Shown: piece after piece, positions 42,343-51,606 of the stretch | How positions within the stretch are numbered: position 1 is the first letter of the stretch | Layout: every line of letters begins with the position of its first letter | Assembly: GCA_013822345.1 (NCBI GenBank) | Contig: PNKH01000007.1 | Span: 54,493-118,492 of the forward strand | Reading direction: 5' to 3' | Length of the DNA: 64,000 nucleotides | Origin: Isosphaera sp. | Lineage (GTDB): Bacteria > Planctomycetota > Planctomycetia > Gemmatales > Gemmataceae | Position numbers and translations under genes: made by a program | The notes under the pieces: model-generated | What the model was told of the DNA's origin: nothing | The model's input: the letters and a program-made list of their open reading frames with translations, nothing else | The model's database searches: none

Positions 42343-44403
42343 GTGCGAAAGAGACCGATGCTGCTCGCCGCGGCGGCGACCGCGGCGGGCCTGGCCGTGC
42401 TCGGCACGGTCGCCGCCCAGGCGCCCCCGGGGCCGCTCCCGAAGGGGGCGGCACCGACCGCCCCCGCCCGCCCGGCGGGACAGGTCCCGCCCGGGGTGTA
42501 CCCGCCGCCGCAGCCGGCCGGGGCCGGGGTCGGCGCCAAGCCCGCCGGATACCTGCAGACCCCGCCCCCGGCCGGGTCGACCCCGGTCCGCCCGCGGCTG
42601 ACGAGCCCGGTCGTCGCCGGGCCGGACGGGGTCCGCCCGGCCGGCGCGGAGGTGCCGCCGCCGGGGTTCGACCCGCCGCCGGCCCGCCCCGGGGCGCTGC
42701 CGCCGGTGGTCACCCTGCCGCCGCCGAGCATCTCGCAGGACACCGAGCCCCCGAAGCTCCCGCCGACGCCGCCGGTCGACCCGCCGGCCGGGGTGCCGGG
42801 CCTGCCGGCGCCGTTCCCGGGGCCCGCCCCGGAGTCGACCAACCCGCGGCCGCTCGTCCCGGTCCCGCCGGCGGGCGGCGGGGTGATCCCCCCGCCGGTC
42901 GTCACCCCCGTCCCCGGTGACACCGCGGTGTCACCAGGCGCGGTGCCCGCGCCGGCCGCCGCCCTCCCGGGGAAGGTGACGCACGCCGTCACCCTGGAGG
43001 CGGTCTGCCCGGAGTCCGTGGTGTTCGGCGAGGAGGTGCGGTACGAGCTGGTGGTCCGCAACGGCGGGACCGCCGCGGTGGTCGGGGTGCGGGTCGAGGA
43101 CGAGGTCCCGCCCGGGGCGAAGTACGTCGGCAGCGACCCGCCGGCCGAGGCCGCCGGGGACCGGCTGGCCTGGGCGGTCGGCACCCTGGAGCCGGGGGCC
43201 GAGCGGCGGATCGCGGTCCGGCTGCGGCCGGCCGACGAGGGCGAGCTGCGGAGCCGGGCGACGGTCACCTGCGCGGCGGCGGTCGAGGCCCGGACGAAGG
43301 TCACCCGGCCGCGGGTCGGGGTGGCGGTGACCGGCCCGGACGGGTGCAAGGCCGGGGAGCGGGCGGTGTTCAAGGTGAAGGTGGCGAACACCGGGACCGG
43401 GCCGGCGAAGAACCTCGTCGTCCAGGCGTTCCTGTCCCCGGGGCTGGTGTACCAGGACGGCCCGAAGCCGGAGCAGAAGCTGGAACTGGTGGTCGCGAGC
43501 CTGCCGCCGGGGGAGACGAAGACGGTCGACCTGCCGGCGACCGCGACCGGGGCCGGGGCGCAGTGGTGCCAGGTCACGGTCGCCACCCCGGGCAACCCGG
43601 ACGCGTCCGCCCGGGCGGCCGTGACCGTCGTCGAGCCGCAGCTGAAGGTCGCCCAGACCGGGCCGGCCCGGTGCCTCGTCCGGGCCGAGCCGGTGTACGA
43701 GATTACCCTGTCGAACCCGGGGACCGCCCCGACCGACCCGGTGACCGTGTACACGCTGCTGCCGGAAGGGTTCGAGTTCGTCCAGGGGAGCGACGGGGCG
43801 GCGTACAGCGCCCCGAACCGGGCGGTCGTGTGGAAGACGGCCGGGCTCGCCCCGGGGAAGACCCAGCCGCTGACGCTGAGGCTGCGGGCGGCGGCCGCCA
43901 CCGACGGGCTGCTGCGGACGGTCGCCCAGGCCGGCGGCGGCGACCCGAACCCGCCGGGGGCGGTGGCCGGGGCCGGCGGGATCCGCCCGGCCGGCCGGGT
44001 GCTGGAGGCGAAGGCCGACACCGCGGTGAAGGCCGAGGGGGTGGCGGCGGTGCGGTTCGAGGTGGCGGCGGTGAAGGGGGTGATCGAGGTCGGGAAGGAG
44101 GAGGAGTTCGAGATCCGGGTGACGAACCAGGGGACCGGGCCGTGCACCAACGTGCAGCTGGTGGCGGCCCTGGCGGACGGGCTGGCGTACACCGGGTCGA
44201 GCGGGCCGACGCAGGTCCGGGCCCAGGGGCAGAACCTGTTCGTCGACCCGATCCCGACGCTCCCGGTGAAGGGCGAGATGGTGTACCGGGTGAAGGCCCG
44301 GGGGGCGGCCGCCGGCGACCTGCGGGTGCGGGTGCAACTCACCTGCGACCAGGCCCGGACGCCGGTCGTCAAGGAGGAGAGCACCCGGTTCGTCAAGGAG
44401 TGA
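42343..44403 (+). CDS. Secreted DUF11-repeat protein
   Basis: An about 686-residue exported protein. The signal peptide is RPMLLAAAATAAGLAVLG, ending VAAQ. A roughly 170-residue Pro/Gly-rich region follows. Then come about four DUF11-type repeats, recognisable from VVRNGGTAAVVGVRVEDEVP, VKVANTGTGPAKNLVVQAFL, ITLSNPGTAPTDPVTVYTLL and IRVTNQGTGPCTNVQLVAAL. DUF11 domains occur in large surface proteins such as chlamydial OmcB. The GTG at 42343 follows a GGGGGG tract; the ATG at 42358 is an alternative. Likely a cell-envelope or surface protein. Confidence 0.82.
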   Translation: MRKRPMLLAAAATAAGLAVLGTVAAQAPPGPLPKGAAPTAPARPAGQVPPGVYPPPQPAGAGVGAKPAGYLQTPPPAGSTPVRPRLTSPVVAGPDGVRPAGAEVPPPGFDPPPARPGALPPVVTLPPPSISQDTEPPKLPPTPPVDPPAGVPGLPAPFPGPAPESTNPRPLVPVPPAGGGVIPPPVVTPVPGDTAVSPGAVPAPAAALPGKVTHAVTLEAVCPESVVFGEEVRYELVVRNGGTAAVVGVRVEDEVPPGAKYVGSDPPAEAAGDRLAWAVGTLEPGAERRIAVRLRPADEGELRSRATVTCAAAVEARTKVTRPRVGVAVTGPDGCKAGERAVFKVKVANTGTGPAKNLVVQAFLSPGLVYQDGPKPEQKLELVVASLPPGETKTVDLPATATGAGAQWCQVTVATPGNPDASARAAVTVVEPQLKVAQTGPARCLVRAEPVYEITLSNPGTAPTDPVTVYTLLPEGFEFVQGSDGAAYSAPNRAVVWKTAGLAPGKTQPLTLRLRAAAATDGLLRTVAQAGGGDPNPPGAVAGAGGIRPAGRVLEAKADTAVKAEGVAAVRFEVAAVKGVIEVGKEEEFEIRVTNQGTGPCTNVQLVAALADGLAYTGSSGPTQVRAQGQNLFVDPIPTLPVKGEMVYRVKARGAAAGDLRVRVQLTCDQARTPVVKEESTRFVKE

Positions 44404-44412
44404 GGATTGGTG

Positions 44413-44498
44413 ATTTCAGATTTCAGATTTCAGATTGTGAAGACAAGGGGGTTGTCTTCAATCGACAATCTGAAGTCTGAAATCTGAAATCTGAAATA
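44413..44498. repeat. AT-rich inverted repeat with ATTTCAG units, family H
   Basis: The left arm has three tandem ATTTCAG units. The right arm has the complement (CTGAAAT units), with an inner GAAGACAA/TTGTCTTC hairpin. It is far richer in A and T than its surroundings. It lies between the DUF11 and RimI-type genes. Confidence 0.9.
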
Positions 44499-44529
44499 CG
44501 GCAGGGCTCAAGGGGGAAGGAGTCCGTTC

Positions 44530-45081
44530 ATGAGCACGGGACGTGCGCGGGTGGTGGACCGGACGGGGACCGGGGTCCACATCCGGTGGATGATCCGGCG
44601 GGACATGCCGGAGGTGACGCGGGCGGAGCGGGCGTGCTTCGAGTTCTCGTGGACCGAGGACGACTTCCTGCGGTGCCTGCGGCAGCGGAACTGCATCGGG
44701 ATGGTGGCCGAGGTGAACGACGCCCTGGCCGGGTTCATGATCTACGAGCTGCACAAGACCCGGCTGAACGTCCTGAACTTCGCCGTCGCCCCGGGGGCCC
44801 GGCGGCGCGGGGTCGGGCGGGTGATGGTCGGGAAGCTGGTGTACAAGCTGACCTCCCACCGCCGGCAGAAGATCACCCTGGCGGTGCGGGAGCGGAACCT
44901 GCCGGCCCAACTGTTCTTCCGGGCCCACGGGTTCCGGGCGACCCGGCTGCTGCCGAGCTACTACGAGGACAGCCGGGAGGACGCGTACCAGATGGAACTG
45001 CTCGCCCCGCCGTACGACCCGTTCGACGGGTTCGGGGTGATCGGCCCGGTCAACCGGGTCGCCCAGTACGAGGAGCGCTGA
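44530..45081 (+). CDS. rimI: RimI-type GNAT N-acetyltransferase
   Basis: A 183-residue GNAT protein. The pattern MPEVTRAERACFEFSWTEDDF is the RimI N-terminal motif. LNFAVAPGARRRGVGRVMV is the acetyl-CoA binding loop, and LPAQLFFRAHGFRATRLLPSYY the C-terminal part. RimI acetylates the N-terminus of ribosomal protein S18, and this substrate is inferred from similarity. A roughly 25-residue C-terminal extension (PYDPFDGFGVIGPVNRV) is not typical. It starts after a GGGAAGGAG purine tract. Confidence 0.82.
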   Translation: MSTGRARVVDRTGTGVHIRWMIRRDMPEVTRAERACFEFSWTEDDFLRCLRQRNCIGMVAEVNDALAGFMIYELHKTRLNVLNFAVAPGARRRGVGRVMVGKLVYKLTSHRRQKITLAVRERNLPAQLFFRAHGFRATRLLPSYYEDSREDAYQMELLAPPYDPFDGFGVIGPVNRVAQYEER

Positions 45082-45149
45082 CGGGGCGGCCCGCGGGGGG
45101 CGGGTCGCCGGGGTCGGTCACGCCGGGACACGGGGCAGGGGGACGCCCG

Positions 45150-46838
45150 ATGAGCGAGGCAGGACGCAGGCGGTGGTGGCGGGCGGCGGCGGTCGCCGTG
45201 GCCGGCGGCGGGGGCCTGGCCGGGGTGTGGCTCGGGTTCACCCGGTCCGCCACCGCCGAGCCGGTCCCGATCCCGCCGATCCCGGTCGCGAAGGACGGCC
45301 CGTGGGCCCGGCCGGCGACACCGCCGCCGTTCCACGAGCCGAAGCCGGCGGCCACCGTCCCGGTTCCCGTGCCCGCCCCGCCGGTCACCGCCGGTGATGT
45401 CCGCGCCTTCGCGCTGCCGCCGGTCCCGCCGGCCGGCCCGGTCGTCCCGGCGGCCGCCACCTTCCCGCCGATCCCGCCCGTCCCGACCCTCGAGACGCCG
45501 CCACCGCCGCCGGCACTGCCGATCCCGGTCCCGGTTCCCGCGGCCGGCCCGGCCGGCGCGATGGCCCCGCCCGCGCTCCCGCCGCTGCCGGCAGGCGACC
45601 GGCCCGCGGTGCCGCCGGCCCCGGTGCTCCCGGATTTGGCCCCGTCCGGCCCGACCCGTGACGCCAGGCCGATGCCGCCGCCGCCGGCCCCGGCCGTCCC
45701 GCCGGTCGAGTTGCCGAAGGTTCCCGACGCCGCGGCGCCGGCCGACCCGCCGAAGCTGCCGCCGCTGCCGCCGATCCCGATGGGGACGCCCGAGACGACG
45801 CCGGAGGTGGTGAAGCCGGCCGCCCCGCTGGTGCCGCCGCTGCCGACCACTCCGCCTCCCGCCGTACCGTTGCCGTCGCCCGGGCCGACCGTCCCGCCGC
45901 CGCTCGGGCTGACCCCGCCGCCGGCGCCCCCGCGGGCGACGGAACCGATCCAACCGGTCCAGCCGATCGTCCCGGCGAAGCCGGTTTCCGACTTGCCTCG
46001 CGGGAATGTGGGAAATAGTGTCAATCCGGACGGTCCGGCCGCGACCCCCGGTCGGGTCGCGCCGGCGGTGCCGCCGATCCCGGTCCCCGACCCGGTGAAG
46101 CCGCCGCCGCTGCCGGCCCCGGCCGACCCGGTCGAGCCGCCGCTGGCCAGGCCGACCGTGCTCGACCGGCCGAAGGCCCCGGAGGTTCCGTTCGGGCCTT
46201 CGGAGAAGTCGACCTTCCCGGTCCCGCCGTCCGCGCCCGCCACCCCTCCTGTACCGACACCCGGAGACGCACCCATGAACCTGAAGAACGCGGCGACGGC
46301 GGCCGCCCTCGGCGGCGCCCTCCTGGCCCCCGCCCCGGCCCGGGCCGACGACAAGGCCGAGATCGCGTCCCTGCGGACGCAGGTCGAGGCGTCGAACACC
46401 CGGCTGACGGAGATCCAGGCCCAGCTCAGGACACTGACCGACCTGCTGAACGGCCCGCGCGACAAGCAAGGCTTCCCGATCGGGGCGACCCCCGGCCTGG
46501 TCAACGACATGAAGGCGATGCAGGACAAGCTCGACAAGTTCGAGCGGGAGTTGGCCCAGGTGAAGGCGGCTCAGCAGGCGACCGCGCTGCGTCCGCCGGC
46601 CCCGGCCGCCGTCCCGGTCGACCCGCGGACCGGCCGCGGCACCGTCCGGGTGGTGAACGAGTACCCGGTGCAGGTGTCGATCGTGGTGAACGGCACGTCG
46701 TACCGGGTCGGCCCACAGAAGTCGCTCGACGTCGACGTGCCGGCCGGGAAGTTCACCTACCAGCTGCTGGAGTCGGCGGCCGCGCAGACCGAGAGCACGG
46801 TGGCCGAGAAGGAGACGGTCCGGCTCCGGATCCGGTGA
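45150..46838 (+). CDS. Proline-rich protein with internal signal-peptide-like segment
   Basis: A single 562-residue frame. Residues 1-375 start with a basic/hydrophobic segment (RRRWWRAAAVAVAGGG) and are then extremely proline-rich. At about residue 376 (ATG at 46275, preceded by CGGAGA) a second, textbook signal peptide begins: MNLKNAATAAALGGALLAP, ending ARAD. A coiled-coil stretch (AEIASLRTQVEASNTRLTEI) and a C-terminal beta-rich domain follow (GTVRVVNEYPVQVSIVVNGT). Either two genes have fused or the downstream protein is also made alone from the internal start. Function unknown. Confidence 0.65.
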   Translation: MSEAGRRRWWRAAAVAVAGGGGLAGVWLGFTRSATAEPVPIPPIPVAKDGPWARPATPPPFHEPKPAATVPVPVPAPPVTAGDVRAFALPPVPPAGPVVPAAATFPPIPPVPTLETPPPPPALPIPVPVPAAGPAGAMAPPALPPLPAGDRPAVPPAPVLPDLAPSGPTRDARPMPPPPAPAVPPVELPKVPDAAAPADPPKLPPLPPIPMGTPETTPEVVKPAAPLVPPLPTTPPPAVPLPSPGPTVPPPLGLTPPPAPPRATEPIQPVQPIVPAKPVSDLPRGNVGNSVNPDGPAATPGRVAPAVPPIPVPDPVKPPPLPAPADPVEPPLARPTVLDRPKAPEVPFGPSEKSTFPVPPSAPATPPVPTPGDAPMNLKNAATAAALGGALLAPAPARADDKAEIASLRTQVEASNTRLTEIQAQLRTLTDLLNGPRDKQGFPIGATPGLVNDMKAMQDKLDKFERELAQVKAAQQATALRPPAPAAVPVDPRTGRGTVRVVNEYPVQVSIVVNGTSYRVGPQKSLDVDVPAGKFTYQLLESAAAQTESTVAEKETVRLRIR

Positions 46839-46892
46839 ACGGAGCGTGGCACCCGGGCGGGGTTGGTCACCGGCTGGTCTCGGTCGGTGGCG

Positions 46893-47062
46893 CCCCTCAC
46901 CCGGCCCGGCGAGGCGCCGGGCCGACCTCTCCCCAGCGGGGAGAGGTGGGGCTGGTTGCCCGCCTCGTCAGCTACTCCGGTCGGTGACCTGTCGGGTGGC
47001 CGCACCGCCCCCACCTCTCCCCGCTGGGGAGAGGTCGGCGGCGCTTCGCCGCCGGGTGAGGG
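46893..47062. repeat. Long imperfect inverted repeat, family J
   Basis: The left part CCCCTCACCCGGC...CCTCTCCCCAGCGGGG faces the complement CCCCGCTGGGGAGAGG...GCCGGGTGAGGGG. Nested GC hairpins occur at GGCGAGGCGCC and GGCGCTTCGCC. It separates the convergent proline-rich and FGGY-kinase genes. Confidence 0.85.
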
Positions 47063-47095
47063 GGACCACGTCGGCGATCGGCCCCGGCGCCGGCT

Positions 47096-48640
47096 TCACC
47101 CGCCCCGCAACCGCCCCTCGAACTCGGCCAGGCCCCGGCGGTACGGCCCGACCCACTCCCCGACCGGCCCCACCCGGTCGCGGAACCGGACCATCGCCGC
47201 CACCGCGTCCGCGGCCGTGTACTTCCCGGTGACCCCCTTCGCCTGCCGTCCGTGCGTCTCGGCCCCGGCCAGCGCCGCGACCGCCGCCCCCAGCGCCGTC
47301 CCCTCGTCCGACACCAGCCGGTCCAGCGGCCGGTCGAGCACGCTCGCCAGCACCCGCACCATCAGGTCGTTCCGGGCGATCCCGCCGGACACGGTGACGC
47401 GGCTGATCACCTGCCCGGCCGACTCGTGCGCCCGCACTCCGAGGGCGATCAGGTACGCGATCGCCTCGAAGCTCGCCCGCACCCGCACCCCCCGGTCGGT
47501 CGGTTCGGCCGGGAACCACCGGAACCGCGGGGCGGTCACCCCGAGCGACGGCTCGGACAGCAAGAATGGCAGCACCGCCGTCCCGCCGCACCCGGCCGGC
47601 ACCGCCTCGGCCGCCGCGGTCAGGCCGGCCCACTCGTCGGCGGTGCGGTTCGGCCCGACCACCCGGTCGAGGAACTGGGCCCCGTTCGAGTAGCACCGCA
47701 TCCACAGGTACGGGCCCCAGTTCAGCTTCATCGCGTCCAGGTCGTCGGCCCGCGGCAGCTCCGCCGACGACGCGTTCACCACCGCCGAGTTGCCGAGGAT
47801 GACGGCGACGTGCCCGGCGTCCACCGCCCCGCCGCCGATCAGCCCGGCGGCCTGGTCGTCGAGCGTCGGGAAGACGATCGGGCGGACGCCCGGCGGGAGG
47901 TCCGCGTCGAGGGCGATCGACTCCGAGAGCGGCCCGACCGGGTCGGCGGCGTCGCGGATCGGCGGCAGGCACTCCCACGCACGGGCGCGATTCTCGGGCT
48001 TCGCCAGGGCGTCGAGCATGCCGCGGGACCAGGCGTTCGTCCGCAGGTCCATGATCCCGGTCGAGGCGGCCGACGAGACGCTGATCGCCCGGAAGTTGCC
48101 GGTGAGGTAGCCGGCGGCGAGCGGGCCGTGCGGCACGACCAGTGCTGTCCGCTCCCACGCGGCAGGCGGCAGCGTCTCCTCGTCCTTGACGAGGTGCGAG
48201 AGCGAGTACCGGACGGCCCACGGCCCGCCGGTCAGCTCGCGGGCGCGGGCCTGCCCGCCGAGCCGCCGTAACCCCTCCGCGTGGTACTTCGCCAGGGTCT
48301 GGTCGTTCCAGCAGATCGCCCGCCGCACCTGGTTGCCGCGGGCGTCGACCCGGCCGGCCGAGTGGTGCGTCGCGGACACCCCGGCCACCCGCCAGTCGGC
48401 GAGCCGGCCGGCGCGGCGCAATTCGTCGGCGATCAGCCGGGTCGCGGCCCGGGCCTGGCCCTCGAGCTGCATCAGGTTCAGCTCCGACACCCCGCCGTCG
48501 GTCCACAGGTCGGTCGGCAGCCGGACCGCCGCGACGGTGTTACCGGACGTGTCGAACGCGACGGCCTTCACCCCGCCGGTGCTGAAGTCGTACCCGACCA
48601 CGACGGCGGACGGCGGGACGGCGAGGAGGGGTTCCGGCAT
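47096..48640 (-). CDS. FGGY-family carbohydrate kinase
   Basis: A 514-residue sugar kinase. The N-terminus VVVGYDFSTGGVKAVAFDTSG is the phosphate-1 ATP motif. Typical features follow: ATHHSAGRV, ICWNDQT, SAASTGIMDL, and VTVSGGIARNDLMVRVLASV (adenosine motif), with a DEGTALGAAVAAL helix. It resembles xylulokinase, but the substrate-binding residues are not diagnostic to my eye, so the substrate is left open. The ATG at 48638-48640 is preferred. No isomerase or transporter gene is adjacent. Confidence 0.85.
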   Translation of the reverse strand: MPEPLLAVPPSAVVVGYDFSTGGVKAVAFDTSGNTVAAVRLPTDLWTDGGVSELNLMQLEGQARAATRLIADELRRAGRLADWRVAGVSATHHSAGRVDARGNQVRRAICWNDQTLAKYHAEGLRRLGGQARARELTGGPWAVRYSLSHLVKDEETLPPAAWERTALVVPHGPLAAGYLTGNFRAISVSSAASTGIMDLRTNAWSRGMLDALAKPENRARAWECLPPIRDAADPVGPLSESIALDADLPPGVRPIVFPTLDDQAAGLIGGGAVDAGHVAVILGNSAVVNASSAELPRADDLDAMKLNWGPYLWMRCYSNGAQFLDRVVGPNRTADEWAGLTAAAEAVPAGCGGTAVLPFLLSEPSLGVTAPRFRWFPAEPTDRGVRVRASFEAIAYLIALGVRAHESAGQVISRVTVSGGIARNDLMVRVLASVLDRPLDRLVSDEGTALGAAVAALAGAETHGRQAKGVTGKYTAADAVAAMVRFRDRVGPVGEWVGPYRRGLAEFEGRLRGG

Positions 48641-48746
48641 CGCGGCACCGTGGGGAAGGGGGTGCGGGCAGTTTCCCCCGTCCCCGGTTCGTCGGCAAGC
48701 GTCCCGGGGGTACAATTCCGGACGACGCCCCGCTCCGGAGTTCCCC

Positions 48747-49997
48747 ATGCCGCGGACGCTGTTCCCGCTCCTGCTGGTTCTGGCCTGGCCGGCGGCACTG
48801 CGTGCCCAGCCGAAGGCCGACCCGCCGGGCCCGGGCGACGCGGGGGCGAACGTCTACCGGCAGGTGCTCCGGTCGACCGCGTGGATCCTGTCCGACCGCG
48901 GCGGCGGGAAGCTGGCGACCGGCAGCGGGTCGCTGGTCGACAAGGGCCGGCGGCTCGTCCTCACCAACTACCACGTCGTCGGGGACGTGAAGAAGGCGAC
49001 CGTCTACTTCCCGGACTTCGGGCCGGACAAGAAGGCGGTGTCGGACCGGAAGCACTACCTGGACCGCGGCCGGCTGGCGATCCCGGGGGAGGTGGTCGAG
49101 ATCGACAAGGAGGGCGACCTGGCCCTCATCCGCCTCGACCGCGTCCCGGACGGGGTGCCGGAGCTGCCGCTGGCGGCGTCCACCCCCGACCCCGGGACGA
49201 CGGTCCACTCGATCGGCAACCCGGGGAAGAGCGGGGCCCTGTGGGTGTACACCCCCGGGAAGGTCCGGCAGGTGTACTCGAAGAAGTGGAAGGCCCGGCT
49301 GGACGAGCGGACGGTGCTGCCGTTCGAGGCGAAGGTGATCGAGACCGACTCCCCGACTAACCCCGGGGACAGCGGCGGGCCGCTCGCCAACGACAAAGGC
49401 GAGCTGGTCGGCGTCACCCAAGGCGGGGCGACCGACGCCCAGGCCCTGAGCATCTTCGTCGACCTGTCCGAGGTGAAGCGGCTGCTGAACCGCCGGTCGG
49501 TGCAGGCGCTCCGCTCGACCGATGACAAGCCGAAGCCGCACCGCGACGCGGCCCTCAAGAGCACCGACGAGGCGAAGTTCTTCTCCGACGAGGCGTGGAA
49601 GCAGGTGTCGGCCGCGGCCGACCGGCTGTTGAAGGAGAAGGGCCTCGACCTGGTGATCGAGACGTACCCGACCCCGCCGAAGGGGGACGCAGAGAAGGTG
49701 CGGGCGATGACCGCGGCGGACCGGGAGAAGTTCTTCGGCGACTTCGCCCGGGAGCGGGCCAGGGCGGAGAAGGTGGTCGGGCTGTACGTCGTCATCAACA
49801 AGGCGCCGGGGTCGCTGTACGTGGAGCGGTCGGAGGCAGCCGGCGGGAAGGTGCCGGACGAGGTCGTCACGAAGGTGAAGCAGGCACTGCTCGCGGCGTT
49901 CCGCGAGAAGAAGTACGACGACGGGCTGGCGGCCGCGCTGAAGCTGGTGCTGGAGTCGCAGGGGCTGGGCGCGAAGCCGGAGGGGAAGCGGCCGTGA
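48747..49997 (+). CDS. Secreted trypsin-like serine protease
   Basis: A 416-residue exported protein (signal peptide MPRTLFPLLLVLAWPAALR, cleavage near AQ/PKA). The protease domain has the catalytic triad His76 (TNYHVVG), Asp124 (EGDLALIRLD) and Ser209 (NPGDSGGPL). There is no PDZ domain. The last 170 residues form a separate alpha/beta domain (FFSDEAWKQVSAAADRLLKE ... VVGLYVVINKAPGSLYVER). It overlaps the next gene by four bases, so the CheY-like protein is translationally coupled. Confidence 0.85.
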   Translation: MPRTLFPLLLVLAWPAALRAQPKADPPGPGDAGANVYRQVLRSTAWILSDRGGGKLATGSGSLVDKGRRLVLTNYHVVGDVKKATVYFPDFGPDKKAVSDRKHYLDRGRLAIPGEVVEIDKEGDLALIRLDRVPDGVPELPLAASTPDPGTTVHSIGNPGKSGALWVYTPGKVRQVYSKKWKARLDERTVLPFEAKVIETDSPTNPGDSGGPLANDKGELVGVTQGGATDAQALSIFVDLSEVKRLLNRRSVQALRSTDDKPKPHRDAALKSTDEAKFFSDEAWKQVSAAADRLLKEKGLDLVIETYPTPPKGDAEKVRAMTAADREKFFGDFARERARAEKVVGLYVVINKAPGSLYVERSEAAGGKVPDEVVTKVKQALLAAFREKKYDDGLAAALKLVLESQGLGAKPEGKRP

Positions 49998-50362
49998 ACG
50001 GGATCGTGCTCACCGACGACCTGATCTTCTTCACCCGCATCTCGGGGGCGGCCCGGGCGGTCGGTCTGACCGTCCGCCAGGCGAAGACCGCGGCCGAGTT
50101 GGTCGTGGCGGCGCGGCGCCTCCCGCCGGGCGGCGTGATCCTCGACCTGCAGAACCCCGGCCTCGACCTGCCGGCGCTGCTCGCGGAGTTGAGGGCGGGG
50201 TGCCCGGAGATGCCGCACGTGGTGGCGTACGGGTCGCACGTCGACGCGGCGGCGTTGCGGACGGCGCGCGAGGCGGGGTGCGACCGGGTGCTGCCGCGGA
50301 GCAAGTTCGTCGAGGAGTTGGACGCCGCGATCGGGGACTGGCTCACACCCGCCCGCGGCTGA
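49994..50362 (+). CDS. CheY-like receiver-fold protein, probably degenerate
   Basis: A 122-residue protein starting with GTG at 49994, inside the protease stop (GTGA overlap). The alternating beta/alpha pattern IVLTDDLIFFTRISGAARAV, GGVILDLQNPG and PHVVAYGSHVDAAALRTARE, with RVLPRSKFVEEL at the end, fits a receiver domain. The LDLQN position corresponds to the phospho-aspartate strand and retains an Asp; the Lys near the end is not clearly conserved. Phosphorylation is therefore uncertain. Its 3' end overlaps the convergent SWIM gene by 20 bases. Confidence 0.65.
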   Translation: MNGIVLTDDLIFFTRISGAARAVGLTVRQAKTAAELVVAARRLPPGGVILDLQNPGLDLPALLAELRAGCPEMPHVVAYGSHVDAAALRTAREAGCDRVLPRSKFVEELDAAIGDWLTPARG

Positions 50363-50642
50363 CGAGCGCCGCGAGGCCGGCGACGTGCTTGCACCGGCCC
50401 CACCGGAGGAACCCGAGGCACTCGCACGACGGGTCGTCCGGCGCCCCGACGCGGACGTGGTACAGGACGCCCCGGCCGAGGCGGTGGACGGCGAACCCGC
50501 GGCCGCCGATCTCGCACCGGATCTCGCGGAACGCGTAGAACTGGGCCTTCGCCCCCTCGCCGAGGCGGAACGCCCCGATCCCGCGCCGGTCCGGTTGGCG
50601 GACCAGCGTGATCGTGCGGCCAGGTGCGGCGGCGTCGGCCAT
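50343..50642 (-). CDS. Small SWIM zinc-finger protein
   Basis: A 99-residue protein ending with [21 protein letters not shown], a compact SWIM zinc motif (CxC...CxH). The N-terminal part is beta-rich ([20 protein letters not shown]...YHVRV). It resembles the protein at 35793 in size and architecture. Its last 20 bases overlap the convergent CheY-like gene. Function unknown; nucleic-acid or protein binding is only suggested by the family. Confidence 0.72.
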   Translation of the reverse strand: MADAAAPGRTITLVRQPDRRGIGAFRLGEGAKAQFYAFREIRCEIGGRGFAVHRLGRGVLYHVRVGAPDDPSCECLGFLRWGRCKHVAGLAALVSRGRV

Positions 50643-50664
50643 ACCGGGATTGTAGGCCGTCTTC

Positions 50665-50729
50665 CGTCCGAGCCGGACGCGTGAGCGACGGGTCTCGCCG
50701 GCCGTCGCTCACGCGTCCGGCTCGGACGG
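50665..50729. repeat. Inverted repeat, family D
   Basis: Arms of 27 bases contain AGCCGGACGCGTGAGCGACGG and its complement with a 10-base loop. The half-copy at 4753 matches its left arm. It lies in the short divergent region between the SWIM gene and dapF. Confidence 0.92.
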
Positions 50730-50746
50730 CACACAGGAACCTCGCC

Positions 50747-51598
50747 ATGCGCTTCGTGAAGATGCACGGGATCGGCAACGACTACGTCTACCTGGACTGC
50801 GTCCGGAACCCGCCGCCGGCGGACCCGGCCGCCCTGAGCCGGGCGGTCAGCGACCGCCACTTCGGGGTCGGGTCGGACGGGCTCATCCTGGTCTGCCCGA
50901 GCGACAAGGCCGACGCCCGGATGCGGATGTTCAACGCCGACGGGTCGGAGGCGGAGATGTGCGGGAACGGGCTCCGGTGCGTGGCCAAGTTCGTCCACGA
51001 CCACGGCATCGCCCGGAAGCCGCGGCTCGCGATCGAGACCGGCCGGGGGGTGCTGACCGTCGACCTGGAGCTGGCCGGCGGCCGGGTCAGCCGGGTGCGG
51101 GTGAACATGGGCGAGCCGATCCTCCGGTCGGCAGACATCCCGACCACCCTGCCGGGCGACCCGCCGGTGAACGCCCCGATCACCCTCGCCGGGAAGCGGT
51201 TCGAGGCGACCTGTGTCTCGATGGGGAACCCGCACGCGGTGTTCTACGCCGGCGACGAGTTCTTCACCCCCGGCGAGTACGACCACGTGGCCGAGTACGG
51301 CCCGTTCGCCGAGCTCGCCGCCGAGTTCCCCCGGCGGGTGAACGCCCACTTCGTGAAGGTGCACTCGCCGGCGGAGGTGACGATGCGGACGTGGGAGCGC
51401 GGCAGCGGGATCACCCTGGCGTGCGGGACCGGGGCGGCGGCGGTGTGCGTCGCCGGGGTGCTGACCGGGCGGACCGGCCGGACGATCCTCGCCCACCTCC
51501 CCGGCGGCGACCTGGAACTGCACTGGTCGGAGGCGGACAACTGCGTGTATAAGACCGGCCCGGCGGCCGAGGTGTTCTCGGGCGACTGGCCGGACTGA
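50747..51598 (+). CDS. dapF: Diaminopimelate epimerase
   Basis: A 283-residue epimerase interconverting LL- and meso-diaminopimelate for lysine and peptidoglycan. Catalytic Cys72 lies in EMCGNGLRC and Cys226 in [11 protein letters not shown]. The start [15 protein letters not shown] is typical. Full length. Its presence fits the finding that planctomycetes possess peptidoglycan. Followed after 8 bases by a DUF374 acyltransferase gene. Confidence 0.95.
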   Translation: MRFVKMHGIGNDYVYLDCVRNPPPADPAALSRAVSDRHFGVGSDGLILVCPSDKADARMRMFNADGSEAEMCGNGLRCVAKFVHDHGIARKPRLAIETGRGVLTVDLELAGGRVSRVRVNMGEPILRSADIPTTLPGDPPVNAPITLAGKRFEATCVSMGNPHAVFYAGDEFFTPGEYDHVAEYGPFAELAAEFPRRVNAHFVKVHSPAEVTMRTWERGSGITLACGTGAAAVCVAGVLTGRTGRTILAHLPGGDLELHWSEADNCVYKTGPAAEVFSGDWPD

Positions 51599-51606
51599 GG
51601 GGCGAC

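Noticed and set aside
46893..47062. CRISPR-like array at the family J repeat
   Set aside because: It is a single inverted pair with nested hairpins, not regularly spaced direct repeats with unique spacers. No cas genes occur in the window.
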